From Entomomonas sp. E2T0 (GTDB taxonomy: Bacteria > Pseudomonadota > Gammaproteobacteria > Pseudomonadales > Pseudomonadaceae): DNA of 64,000 nucleotides. The position numbers and the translations under genes are program-made. This document shows positions 1 through 7,760 of this stretch, piece after piece; within the stretch, counting starts at the first letter, position 1, and the number at the start of each line of letters is the position of its first letter. The DNA is taken from assembly GCF_025985425.1 (NCBI RefSeq), contig NZ_CP094972.1, forward strand, positions 496,001 through 560,000, written 5' to 3'. The notes beneath the pieces were generated by a model. The model did no database searches. It was not told where the DNA came from and was given only the letters and a program-made list of their open reading frames with translations.

Positions 1-1355
1 AAAAGGAATTAGCCACATTATTTGATGGTAAAAAACCTTATTCAATTACTACTAAATTAGGTTTCTCTGGTACTACTCATTTGAATATCCAATCACCCGC
101 TTTTGGTGAAAAAGAATTGCCAAATAATCCTAAAGTAAAAATTGTTTGGCAAGGGCTAGAATTATCTTCTGATATCACCAAAAACACTGTAAGCTCTACT
201 TTTTCAATGCCTAAATTTGTTTTCAAAGAGGGTAATGGTACTCTCTCAATTGAAAATATTAAGAGTCAAAGTAAAGGTGATCGCTTATTTGATAATGAGT
301 TAAACTTTGTATTAGCTAAAAACTTCAAAATGGATAGCGATGCAAGCATTGGCAAAATCACCTTTGATCTTTTAAATGACAGCCAACCTGTAAATATTCA
401 AATCAATAATATTACTAGTCAGATGAAAACTGACAGTAATAATTACACTGGTAACTTTGTAATTGAAAACGTTATAGCCAAAGCTGACCTTATTTCATTT
501 TCTACTGATAATATCAGCATGAATAGTGTAGTTAACGATCCATTCTGGATTTTAAGAAATAATCTAAAGGAAGCGGACTGGAATTCTAATGCAGCTGCAT
601 CAGCAAAGAATATTAAATTTAACTACCCTGAAAAAGCCACTCAAGTTGCACTTGATTACCATCAAGAACAACAATTAACTGATAATGACAACAAAATAGG
701 ATATCGTGAACTTTACAGAGCCTCCAATATCAATATTCAATTTCCTAGGTATGGTAACTTTATTAATGGTGGCGAATTAAGCTATCAAATTAATGGTTTA
801 CCAAAAGAGCAACTCTCTATTGCTTTTGCGAACTATATTGATTTTATCAAACACAGTTTTATGTCAAGTTTTAATAAAGGATTTGATAAATACAGCTCTG
901 GTGATAGTTATGCAATTATGCAGCAATATGAAAATAAATTGATGACTTCTGGACAAAATCTTGCTGTTGCTACTTTACAAAGTACACCCGACGTAATTGT
1001 TGACTTTAAATTACAAGGCAATAAGGGTGATGCTAATGTTAATTTTAAAGCTTCTTTAATTAAGCCAGATACCAGCACTACCAATATTCAACAGCTTGCT
1101 ATGGGAGCCTTACCACGAATAAACGCTAAGCTCTCAGTAAATGCTGCTGAATCACTTATTGATGCCGTAGCACAACAAGTTGAACTTGATGAAGAACAGT
1201 TAGTTGATTTAAAACATGAAGCTAAACAACGTTATCCCATTATTGATAGCAATGGTCAATACTCTGTAGAAGTGGAATTTAAAGACAATAGCTTCTACGT
1301 AAATGGCGAGCTTGACCCAACTTTTTTACAAAAATATTCACGTGAATTTAGATAA
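1..1355 (+). CDS. DUF945 (YdgA-like) family protein, 5'-truncated by window edge
   Basis: The reading frame is open from base 3 and clearly continues upstream of the window. Residues encoded before the TTG at 81 (ELATLFDGKKPYSITTKLGF) align with VVDSLFDNKQPLLITTNVGF in the next gene, so the TTG at 81 is not the start. The C-terminal part (LAVATLQSTPDVIVDFKLQG, then NGELDPTFLQ) parallels AVLQGTPSITAHALV and NGQPDPELQ of the downstream gene, so the two are tandem paralogues. The DUF945 family is a group of large, mostly beta-rich envelope proteins with an N-terminal membrane anchor and no agreed biochemical function. The anchor of this copy lies outside the window. The stop is 24 bp before the next start, so the two are probably co-transcribed. 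Confidence 0.8.
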   Translation, partial: KELATLFDGKKPYSITTKLGFSGTTHLNIQSPAFGEKELPNNPKVKIVWQGLELSSDITKNTVSSTFSMPKFVFKEGNGTLSIENIKSQSKGDRLFDNELNFVLAKNFKMDSDASIGKITFDLLNDSQPVNIQINNITSQMKTDSNNYTGNFVIENVIAKADLISFSTDNISMNSVVNDPFWILRNNLKEADWNSNAAASAKNIKFNYPEKATQVALDYHQEQQLTDNDNKIGYRELYRASNINIQFPRYGNFINGGELSYQINGLPKEQLSIAFANYIDFIKHSFMSSFNKGFDKYSSGDSYAIMQQYENKLMTSGQNLAVATLQSTPDVIVDFKLQGNKGDANVNFKASLIKPDTSTTNIQQLAMGALPRINAKLSVNAAESLIDAVAQQVELDEEQLVDLKHEAKQRYPIIDSNGQYSVEVEFKDNSFYVNGELDPTFLQKYSREFR

Positions 1356-1379
1356 TTTTAATATATAGGAGTATATACT

Positions 1380-2732
1380 TTGAATAAGGGTATTATTATT
1401 GGGGGGATTGTTGTTTTAGTAGGTGCTGCTAGCCCATATTTTTGTGGAAGCGCCATCGAAAGCAAATTTGATAATCAACTAAAAGAGTTTCAAGTTGCTT
1501 TAAAACAAATGGATCCTAGTTTAACATTAGAAAAAACCGAATACTCAAAAGGTTGGTTCTCATCTACTGCAAAAACAGTATTAACAATTGACCGCCAACA
1601 AATTCCACTAGAGCATAAAATTATACATGGCCCTTTTAGTTATTTTGGCTTAGGAAAAATACAAACTAACATTGTATTTAATGACCAGCAAAAACAAGTT
1701 GTTGACAGTTTATTTGATAATAAACAACCTTTATTAATCACTACTAATGTAGGTTTCTCTGGTTACAAATCTATCGAACTTTACTCTGCTGAAATTAACA
1801 ATAAGCCAGCCCCAACCGACCCTTCAACCACCATTAATTGGGGAGGGATGACAGGTAGCTTTAATCTCAATGGAGATCGTTTAATCACAGATGTTAACAT
1901 ACCAAAATTCTCACTTACAAATACTGATAAATCTATTGAGATACTTGGCTTTACCATAAAAGGTGATAGTGCTTATAGTAGCGATAAAAACAAATTTGAA
2001 GCTATTAACTGGACTGGAGATGCTACATTTAATATTGAAAAATTATTTGTACAATCTCCACAAGGAACATATAGCTCTAAAATTGCGCTCAATGCGGTTT
2101 CTACTGATGACAAAACTAATCTAGGTTATAACACTACCTTAAAATTCACTAATATTATAGTGCCTCAAGAGCTAGGTATTGCTACAGCAGATAGTGATCT
2201 AGTAGAGTTTGGTATCGGTTTTAATGGTATTCCTAAGAAGCCTTTCGTTGAGTTCATGAAGAAAATAGATGATATTCAACAACAAGGTAAAACACCCACA
2301 GATACTGAAGTAATGCGTTTAGGAGAAACTTTTGCTATCGCTGTATTACAAGGTACACCAAGCATTACAGCGCATGCGCTAGTTACTAGTAAACAAGGTG
2401 ATGCGAATATTAATGCAGAAGCTAAACTAGCAACAGCTGATACGGCAACTGACATGATGAGCCTACTAATGAATGGCATGAATCGCCTAGAAATTACTGT
2501 TGCACCGAGCTTCTCTGAAAGTTTATTAGATGAAGCCGTCAATAAAGATCAACTACCTATGAGTAAAGATGAATTTATTATGGGTATTACTGAGAAAAAC
2601 CGTTTTATTTTAAATAATGGTAAATTCTCTGGTAAGTTTGAATACAAACAAGGCCAATTCTACAGCAATGGTCAGCCTGACCCAGAGTTACAAGATAATA
2701 TGCATTATATGTTACCTAGAGGCATTTTCTAG
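1380..2732 (+). CDS. DUF945 (YdgA-like) family protein
   Basis: This is a complete 450-residue DUF945 protein. It starts with TTG at 1380, supported by an AGGAG ribosome binding site about 7 bp upstream and by a hydrophobic N-terminal segment (residues about 3-22, GIIIGGIVVLVGAAS) that acts as a signal anchor or signal peptide. The rest is hydrophilic and rich in alternating polar/hydrophobic residues, as expected of beta structure outside the cytoplasmic membrane. The EYSKGWFSSTAKT segment near residue 55 is typical of the family. It follows a paralogue and is followed by a strong hairpin, so it ends the transcription unit. The family role is unknown. Confidence 0.8.
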   Translation: MNKGIIIGGIVVLVGAASPYFCGSAIESKFDNQLKEFQVALKQMDPSLTLEKTEYSKGWFSSTAKTVLTIDRQQIPLEHKIIHGPFSYFGLGKIQTNIVFNDQQKQVVDSLFDNKQPLLITTNVGFSGYKSIELYSAEINNKPAPTDPSTTINWGGMTGSFNLNGDRLITDVNIPKFSLTNTDKSIEILGFTIKGDSAYSSDKNKFEAINWTGDATFNIEKLFVQSPQGTYSSKIALNAVSTDDKTNLGYNTTLKFTNIIVPQELGIATADSDLVEFGIGFNGIPKKPFVEFMKKIDDIQQQGKTPTDTEVMRLGETFAIAVLQGTPSITAHALVTSKQGDANINAEAKLATADTATDMMSLLMNGMNRLEITVAPSFSESLLDEAVNKDQLPMSKDEFIMGITEKNRFILNNGKFSGKFEYKQGQFYSNGQPDPELQDNMHYMLPRGIF

Positions 2733-2743
2733 TTTTCTTATTA

Positions 2744-2778
2744 TAGAGGCCGTAAAATAAGCGGCCTCTAATTTTATT
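2744..2778 (+). terminator. Terminator-like hairpin after the DUF945 pair
   Basis: A perfect 9-bp stem TAGAGGCCG / CGGCCTCTA (2744-2752 and 2762-2770) has a 9-nt loop and is followed by an AT-rich tail (ATTTTATTTA). It lies 11 bp after the stop codon. The tail is not a pure T run, but position and stem strength support a rho-independent terminator. Confidence 0.65.
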
Positions 2779-3041
2779 TATCCCCTCATCCTGCTTCTCT
2801 TCTTCCTTTTTAATCCACTATAAATACTCATAAATTAAGCTTTAATTAATTTAATTATCATATGATATTTCCTGTAAATAGAATGTTTCCTATTCATGTA
2901 CATTCATTACACTTATGGAAAGCATGGTATTACAAGGATGTACTGATGAAGTTATTTGGGAACCCCACAAGTAAAAGCAGGGAAGCTTACTTCTTCAGTT
3001 AACACTCTAATAAATCATTTCACTCATATCAGCTTCATTAT
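2779..3041. other. Gene-poor intergenic stretch before the vWA operon
   Basis: This stretch of the 404-bp gap holds no gene of normal size. It contains a mini reading frame (2946-3002) with a good ribosome binding site. That frame includes an imperfect hairpin, AAGTA-AA-AGC / GCT-TACTT (2969-2992, loop AGGGAA). The part from 2933 to 3000 is visibly less AT-rich than its surroundings. Nothing else recognisable is seen. Confidence 0.5.
2946..3002 (+). CDS. Possible 18-codon mini ORF (leader peptide or gene remnant)
   Basis: An ATG at 2946 follows AAGGA with a 7-nt spacer and opens a frame of 18 codons (MKLFGNPTSKSREAYFFS) ending in TAA. A second frame, ATG 2915 to TAA 2974 (19 residues), overlaps it. 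I do not recognise either peptide. The good ribosome binding site and local base composition are the only support. It may be a remnant of a lost gene or chance. Confidence 0.2.
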   Translation: MKLFGNPTSKSREAYFFS

Positions 3042-3070
3042 TTTTACAATTCTTTTACAATCTTATACAG
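3042..3070 (+). promoter_or_regulatory. Direct-repeat operator candidate upstream of the vWA-kinase-regulator operon
   Basis: TTTTACAA (3042-3049) is repeated exactly at 3053-3060 and approximately as TTATACAG at 3063-3070, giving 11- and 10-bp spacings. On the opposite strand the first two copies read GTAAA-N6-GTAAA. OmpR/PhoB-family regulators bind tandem direct repeats with this one-turn spacing (for example CpxR at GTAAA repeats). The operon just downstream encodes such a regulator (6042-6728), so autoregulation is a reasonable inference. The repeats sit about 70-95 bp before the first start codon. Confidence 0.45.
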
Positions 3071-3136
3071 ATAATAGACAACTCATTAAAATATAAACTA
3101 GATAATGGTACTATCATTACACACAGGAGTACCATC

Positions 3137-4465
3137 ATGAAACGAACACTATTTTCACTACTTGCTATCCCAGTATTGTCATTGATGACAATAGTGAATG
3201 CCAATGCTGCACCTAAAATTATTATTAAATCTGAGCTGGCTTCGCCTGTCGTATTAGAAAATGCTCAAGATAAAAACTATCTCAAAATCTCCTTAACCGG
3301 TTTCCCACTAGATGTAAAAAAACGCAGCCCTATTAATCTAGCATTAGTTATTGATCGCTCTACCTCAATGAGTGGTGATCGTATTGAGAAAGCTAGAGAT
3401 GCTGCAATTATGACAGTTAATATGCTTAGTAGCGAAGATACATTATCTGTTATTACCTACGATAGTTCTGCTGAAGTTATCATTCCAGCCACTAAAGTAA
3501 AAGATAAAGAAAAATTAATTGCTAAAATTAAGCAAAATATTAATCCTCGCGGTATGACTGCCCTATTTGCTGGTGTTAGCAAAGGTATCAACCAAGTTAA
3601 TAAACACCTTGATAAAGAACAGATTAACCGTATTATTTTATTATCTGATGGACAAGCTAATGTTGGCCCTACCTCTATCAAAGAACTTTCTGATTTAGCC
3701 AGAACTGCTGCTAAAAAAGGGATTACCATTAGTACTATAGGCATAGGTGAAGGTTATAATGAAGATTTAATGACAGCCATTGCAGGTTTTAGTGATGGTA
3801 ACCATACTTTCGTAGCCCATACAGCTGATTTAGAAAAAATCTTCACCAAAGAATTTAAAGATGTTATGTCAGTAGTTGCACAAGATGTAGAAGTTATTAT
3901 TAAAACTGCTGATGGTGTTAAACCTGTTCGTCTATTAGGTAGAGATGGTGAAATCACAGGTAACACTATTACTGTAAAACTAAATCAACTTTACTCTAAC
4001 CAAGAAAAATATGTATTACTTGAAGTTGTTCCTGCTAAAGGTTCAGCAGAACAACAAAAAGACTTAGCAGAAGTACAGGTTTCTTATAATAACCTTAGTA
4101 GTAAAAAACATGAAAATTATGATGAAAAAATAGCTGTTCGCTATAGCAAATCTGCTGATGTAGTAAAACAGGCTCAAGTAGATGAAATTGTTGTTGATTC
4201 AGCTATCCAAAAAGCAGCTATAGAAAATGAACGTGCTATTCAATTAATGGATCAAGGTAGAGTGGAAGAAGCTAAAATTGTCTTAAAAAACAATGCTACA
4301 CAAATGGAAGCTTTGCCTGTTTCTGCACCAGCAGCAAGAATGAAAGCTGATCAAAGCGCAGAGGCCAATAAACAACTATTCAATAGAGTAAGCACGGAAA
4401 GCAAAGCATCATCACGTAAGGCTATTAAAGAATCTAGTTATAAGATTCAGAAACAACAAAAGTAA
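3137..4465 (+). CDS. Secreted von Willebrand factor A (vWA) domain protein
   Basis: The protein has 442 residues. A signal peptide (residues 1-24 or 25, ending NANA) is followed by a vWA domain from about residue 65 to 245. The metal-ion-dependent adhesion site is complete: D73-x-S75-x-S77 (VIDRSTSMSG), T141 (RGMTALF) and D171 (LLSDGQ). After a beta-rich middle region, the C-terminus (about 345-442) is helical and charged, with NERAIQLMDQGRVEEAK resembling a TPR-like helix pair and a Lys/Ser-rich tail. An AGGAG ribosome binding site precedes the ATG. Metal-bound vWA domains usually mediate protein-protein contacts, so a periplasmic or surface interaction role is likely. It is the first gene of a set with a sensor kinase and response regulator, so it may be a sensory partner or accessory of that system (inference). 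Confidence 0.8.
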   Translation: MKRTLFSLLAIPVLSLMTIVNANAAPKIIIKSELASPVVLENAQDKNYLKISLTGFPLDVKKRSPINLALVIDRSTSMSGDRIEKARDAAIMTVNMLSSEDTLSVITYDSSAEVIIPATKVKDKEKLIAKIKQNINPRGMTALFAGVSKGINQVNKHLDKEQINRIILLSDGQANVGPTSIKELSDLARTAAKKGITISTIGIGEGYNEDLMTAIAGFSDGNHTFVAHTADLEKIFTKEFKDVMSVVAQDVEVIIKTADGVKPVRLLGRDGEITGNTITVKLNQLYSNQEKYVLLEVVPAKGSAEQQKDLAEVQVSYNNLSSKKHENYDEKIAVRYSKSADVVKQAQVDEIVVDSAIQKAAIENERAIQLMDQGRVEEAKIVLKNNATQMEALPVSAPAARMKADQSAEANKQLFNRVSTESKASSRKAIKESSYKIQKQQK

Positions 4466-4477
4466 TTAAATTATAAT

Positions 4478-4504
4478 ACCACTGATAGGCTAACTATCAG
4501 TGGT
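4478..4504 (+). promoter_or_regulatory. Intergenic hairpin inside the vWA-kinase operon
   Basis: A perfect 11-bp inverted repeat ACCACTGATAG / CTATCAGTGGT has a 5-nt loop (4489-4493). It fills the gap between the vWA stop and the kinase start and ends 11 bp before the ATG. No T run follows, so it is not a standard terminator. It could be an attenuating or mRNA-stabilising element that lowers kinase expression relative to the vWA protein. Confidence 0.5.
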
Positions 4505-4515
4505 AAGGGCTAGAG

Positions 4516-6039
4516 ATGACTATGAGTAATACACCTAAAAGTTATACTTTTTTCCTAATTATTAGCTTAATAATTTTTGGGTTAGTAGGTTATCTTGGTT
4601 TTCGTACTATCGAACACCAAGCGCTATTAAAACACTACCAAACTGAAGAAATAGCCCAAAGCCGTACCAATGAAGCAGATAAATTTATTAGAAACCAGCT
4701 TGATCAAAAAGCTACTCGTCTTGATGCAATTACTAACTTTCTACAACTTGATGACTACTCATTAAAACAATTTACTGATAATGACACAGACGTTGATAAT
4801 ATTTTTATTTTACAAAATAACCAGCTTACTTACCCTAACCAACAAACTGATTTACCCCAAAAGCAACAACAACTAATAACAGCTATTACACCTATTATTA
4901 ACGACCCTAATTCACTATATACACCAAGTATTACCAACGAAAAAATTAGACCTAACGCAGGTTGGTATATTAACTACAGTAATCAAACGCCCTTACTTAT
5001 ATACTGGTCTAGTAAAGATAATATTACTATTGGTTTCTGCATTTCCTATGTCAACTTATTAGCCGATGTAATCAATACTGCAAACCTTACTTATGACAAT
5101 GGTAGTTTAAAAATCACTGAAAATGATCGACTACTTTATCAAAGCACTACAGATATAAAAAACTTACAACTACTGGCTAATAAAAACTTAGCCTACCCCC
5201 TAACTAATTGGCAGATTAGTTACTATGGAGAACCTACCAGCACCCTAACCATCTATTTATGGGGTATGATAATTATCTTATTATTACTTATCTCTATTGG
5301 TTTTATTATGTTTAACCTCTATAGAGAATATATGCGTACAACACGCCAAGCGATGCAACAAGTTAACTTTGTTAGCCAAGTTTCCCATGAATTAAAAACA
5401 CCACTAACCAATATCACCCTTTATGCAGAATTATTAAAAGAAGAACAAGAAGAAGATAATACAGATCAACAAGCCTATACTGAAGTGATTATCAATGAGA
5501 GCCAACGTTTATCACGTTTAATACAAAATATTCTTAGTTTTACTAAAACGCCTAAAATACACTTAACCACTTTTAATCTAAGTAAAACACTTATTCAAAT
5601 CGCTCATACTTTCTCACCCTCTTTTACTAGTAAAGGAATAAGTTTAGTTCTAACTATTCCTGAGAATATCAAGGTTACTTCTGATATTGATCGTGTTACC
5701 CAAATTATCTGTAATTTTCTTAGCAATGCTGAAAAATATGCAGCTCAGGGAAAGCAAGTTGATCTAAATTTAACACCGCATACTAATTATATTGATATTC
5801 AAGTGCGTGATTATGGTAACGGCATAGCCAATAAAGAACATAAACTTATTTTTACACCCTTCTATCGTATTAAATCTACCATTACAGAAGGTGTTTCTGG
5901 TACAGGTATTGGACTAACCATTGCCAAACAACTAGCTACTAGCCTAAAAGCTGAAATTCTGATTACTAATACTAACCCTGGGGTATGTTTTACCTTACGA
6001 CTTTGGCAACTATCAAACTCACAAGGAACAGGTAATTAA
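4516..6039 (+). CDS. Membrane sensor histidine kinase
   Basis: The 507-residue protein has a transmembrane helix at about residues 11-29, a periplasmic sensing region of roughly 215 residues, and a second helix at about 244-268. The kinase core follows. The dimerisation/phosphoacceptor box is VSHELKTPL with His291. The N box is ICNFLSNAEKYA, the G1 box VRDYGNGIA, the F box FTPFYR and the G2 box GTGIGL. No HAMP or PAS domain is obvious. It should autophosphorylate at His291 and pass phosphate to the regulator encoded 2 bp downstream. An in-frame ATG at 4522 is an alternative start. The signal sensed is unknown; the neighbouring secreted vWA protein is a candidate partner. Confidence 0.85.
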   Translation: MTMSNTPKSYTFFLIISLIIFGLVGYLGFRTIEHQALLKHYQTEEIAQSRTNEADKFIRNQLDQKATRLDAITNFLQLDDYSLKQFTDNDTDVDNIFILQNNQLTYPNQQTDLPQKQQQLITAITPIINDPNSLYTPSITNEKIRPNAGWYINYSNQTPLLIYWSSKDNITIGFCISYVNLLADVINTANLTYDNGSLKITENDRLLYQSTTDIKNLQLLANKNLAYPLTNWQISYYGEPTSTLTIYLWGMIIILLLLISIGFIMFNLYREYMRTTRQAMQQVNFVSQVSHELKTPLTNITLYAELLKEEQEEDNTDQQAYTEVIINESQRLSRLIQNILSFTKTPKIHLTTFNLSKTLIQIAHTFSPSFTSKGISLVLTIPENIKVTSDIDRVTQIICNFLSNAEKYAAQGKQVDLNLTPHTNYIDIQVRDYGNGIANKEHKLIFTPFYRIKSTITEGVSGTGIGLTIAKQLATSLKAEILITNTNPGVCFTLRLWQLSNSQGTGN

Positions 6040-6041
6040 TA

Positions 6042-6728
6042 ATGAAAATTCTTATTGCTGAAGATGATCTTAATATTCGCCAAGGTTTAGAAAAAGCGTT
6101 AGCACGTGAGGGCTATACACTGATTACAGCTGAAAATGGTAAAATTGCATTAGAAAAATATCAGTTAGAAAAGCCAGACTTTATTATTCTCGATATTATG
6201 ATGCCAGAACTAGATGGCTATTCGGTATGTCGGGAAATTCGTAAAAACAATGAGCATATCCCTATTATATTTTTATCAGCTAAAGATGAAGAAATTGATC
6301 GAGTAGTTGGTTTAGAACTAGGCGCAGATGATTATATTAGTAAACCCTTCGGTATCCACGAAATAAGAGCCAGAATAAAAACTATTGCTCGTCGTTGTTT
6401 ACGTAATGCAACAGAAAAAACAGATAATCATTTTACCTTTGGTGACTTGATTGTTTATCCAAATGAACTTTGCGCAACGCGAGGTGAACAAAAGCTAGAG
6501 TTATCACTAAGAGAAATAAAAATTCTAGAATGCCTTTATGCTCATCGCAATCAAGTAGTAACCAGAGATATGTTATTTAATGCAGCATGGGGTTATGAAC
6601 ATATTCCCAATAGCCGTACTTTAGATCAGCATATTTCGCACTTAAGAAAAGCTATTGAATTAGATGCGAATAACCCACAACTTATAAGAACAGTACATGG
6701 TATGGGGTATAGATATCAAGAAAATTAA
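6042..6728 (+). CDS. OmpR/PhoB-family response regulator
   Basis: The 228-residue protein has an N-terminal receiver domain with the acidic pocket (AEDD, residues 7-9), phosphoacceptor Asp51 (ILDIMMPELDG) and Lys101 (ISKPFG). A C-terminal winged-helix DNA-binding domain (about 130-226) ends RTVHGMGYRYQ, the usual OmpR-family end. The start is 2 bp after the kinase stop, the standard layout for a cognate pair. Its target may include the direct repeats upstream of the operon. It resembles several OmpR-family regulators and cannot be assigned to a named system from sequence alone. Confidence 0.88.
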   Translation: MKILIAEDDLNIRQGLEKALAREGYTLITAENGKIALEKYQLEKPDFIILDIMMPELDGYSVCREIRKNNEHIPIIFLSAKDEEIDRVVGLELGADDYISKPFGIHEIRARIKTIARRCLRNATEKTDNHFTFGDLIVYPNELCATRGEQKLELSLREIKILECLYAHRNQVVTRDMLFNAAWGYEHIPNSRTLDQHISHLRKAIELDANNPQLIRTVHGMGYRYQEN

Positions 6729-6789
6729 ATAGTTATTTTTAAATTTAATAATTAATTAAAAATTTAATTCTATTTTAAGTATTAATTTA

Positions 6790-6795
6790 TATAAT
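6790..6795 (+). promoter_or_regulatory. Candidate -10 box for the small membrane-protein pair
   Basis: A perfect TATAAT lies in a very AT-rich gap. No convincing -35 is seen at 16-18 bp. Transcription from here would start near 6802. That leaves a usable leader before the ATG at 6836 but almost none before the ATG at 6812. Confidence 0.35.
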
Positions 6796-6835
6796 TGCCC
6801 TCCTTATTCTCATGGTAACAAAAGGTGCTCTCTTA

Positions 6836-7162
6836 ATGGGATTAATGTTTACTGGTATTGCTTTAAATCTACTAGGTGTTTTTTATACTTATTATTATGT
6901 TACTGAATTAAGCCCTAGCTCTGGTGCAGAAGGCTTTACACTAGTTGTATTAGCTTCTTGGTTACTATCACTCATTGGTGGTATTTTGGCAGCAATAGGT
7001 AAGCGTAAAATTGGCTCTATACTTGTAATTATAGGAAGTGCTATTTTTGTTCCACTTGGAATGGTAGCTATTTTTGGTGCAGTAAGAATAAAAGAACCTA
7101 CACAAATTGATTTAGAAAAACGACGCCAAGCTATAGCTAATCAACAGGATAATAATCAATGA
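6836..7162 (+). CDS. Small membrane protein, three predicted helices
   Basis: This 108-residue protein has hydrophobic segments at about residues 3-21, 34-54 and 60-83 and a charged C-terminal tail (LEKRRQAIANQQDNNQ) that probably faces the cytoplasm. I chose the ATG at 6836 because AAAGGTG lies 8 bp upstream. The earlier in-frame ATG at 6812 has no ribosome binding site and sits only about 17 bp after a -10-like box. The gene overlaps the next one by 4 bp (ATGA), so the two are translationally coupled and probably act together. I do not recognise the family. Confidence 0.65.
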   Translation: MGLMFTGIALNLLGVFYTYYYVTELSPSSGAEGFTLVVLASWLLSLIGGILAAIGKRKIGSILVIIGSAIFVPLGMVAIFGAVRIKEPTQIDLEKRRQAIANQQDNNQ

Positions 7163-7605
7163 CTAATACAACACAAGAAGATACTCAAGATAGCAACGTA
7201 TTTTATGCTCAAAAATATACTGGACTAAATATTGGAATTGCTATCCTTCTTATTATCGTAGGCTTTTTTGCTATCTCTATGACAGGTGCCAGTGGAGCAC
7301 CTATTGGCTTCGGTATATTATTTATTATTATCACTATGATGACTCATAACATGCATTATGTAATCATAGATAAAGACTATATTGCTATAAAACCTGCCCC
7401 TGCAAGAAGCAGAGTTAACATTCTATTTAGTGAAATTACTTCTGTAACTAAAGAGCCCAAAAAGATCACTATTTTTTATAAAATACATGGTGAACAAAAT
7501 GCTCAAGAAAAGAAAATAGTTATTGCTCTTAATATATTAGAAGAGTCTGAAAAACAAAGATTACTTACAGCACTTAATCAATGTTTTGGTGAAAAAATTA
7601 AGTAG
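7159..7605 (+). CDS. Membrane protein with two helices and a PH-like C-terminal region
   Basis: The protein has 148 residues. A short polar N-terminus is followed by two helices (about 22-41 and 47-65), then a soluble domain of about 80 residues. The pattern YVIIDKDYIAIKPAP followed by ILFSEITSVTKEPKKITI resembles the strand arrangement of bacterial PH-like domains that follow paired membrane helices. This is a resemblance only. It is coupled by a 4-bp overlap to the upstream small membrane protein. Function unknown. Confidence 0.65.
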   Translation: MTNTTQEDTQDSNVFYAQKYTGLNIGIAILLIIVGFFAISMTGASGAPIGFGILFIIITMMTHNMHYVIIDKDYIAIKPAPARSRVNILFSEITSVTKEPKKITIFYKIHGEQNAQEKKIVIALNILEESEKQRLLTALNQCFGEKIK

Positions 7606-7622
7606 CTTTTCATTTCATAACA

Positions 7623-7645
7623 AACCTCTATGAAAAGTAGAGGTT
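7623..7645 (+). terminator. Hairpin after the small membrane-protein pair
   Basis: A perfect 8-bp stem AACCTCTA / TAGAGGTT with a 7-nt loop starts 17 bp after the stop codon. No T run follows, so termination is plausible but not assured. Confidence 0.4.
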
Positions 7646-7760
7646 CTGCAATTACCTATTTCTGTTAAATAAAATAATCTTCTTTATAAAAAATAATGGC
7701 CATATTAGATTAACAGAAACATTAACCTAACACAGCCATTCTATATTTTATTTAATAAAA

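Noticed and set aside
81-83. TTG as the start of the first DUF945 gene
   Set aside because: The frame is open upstream to the window edge, and the upstream residues match the paralogue, so the true start lies outside the window.
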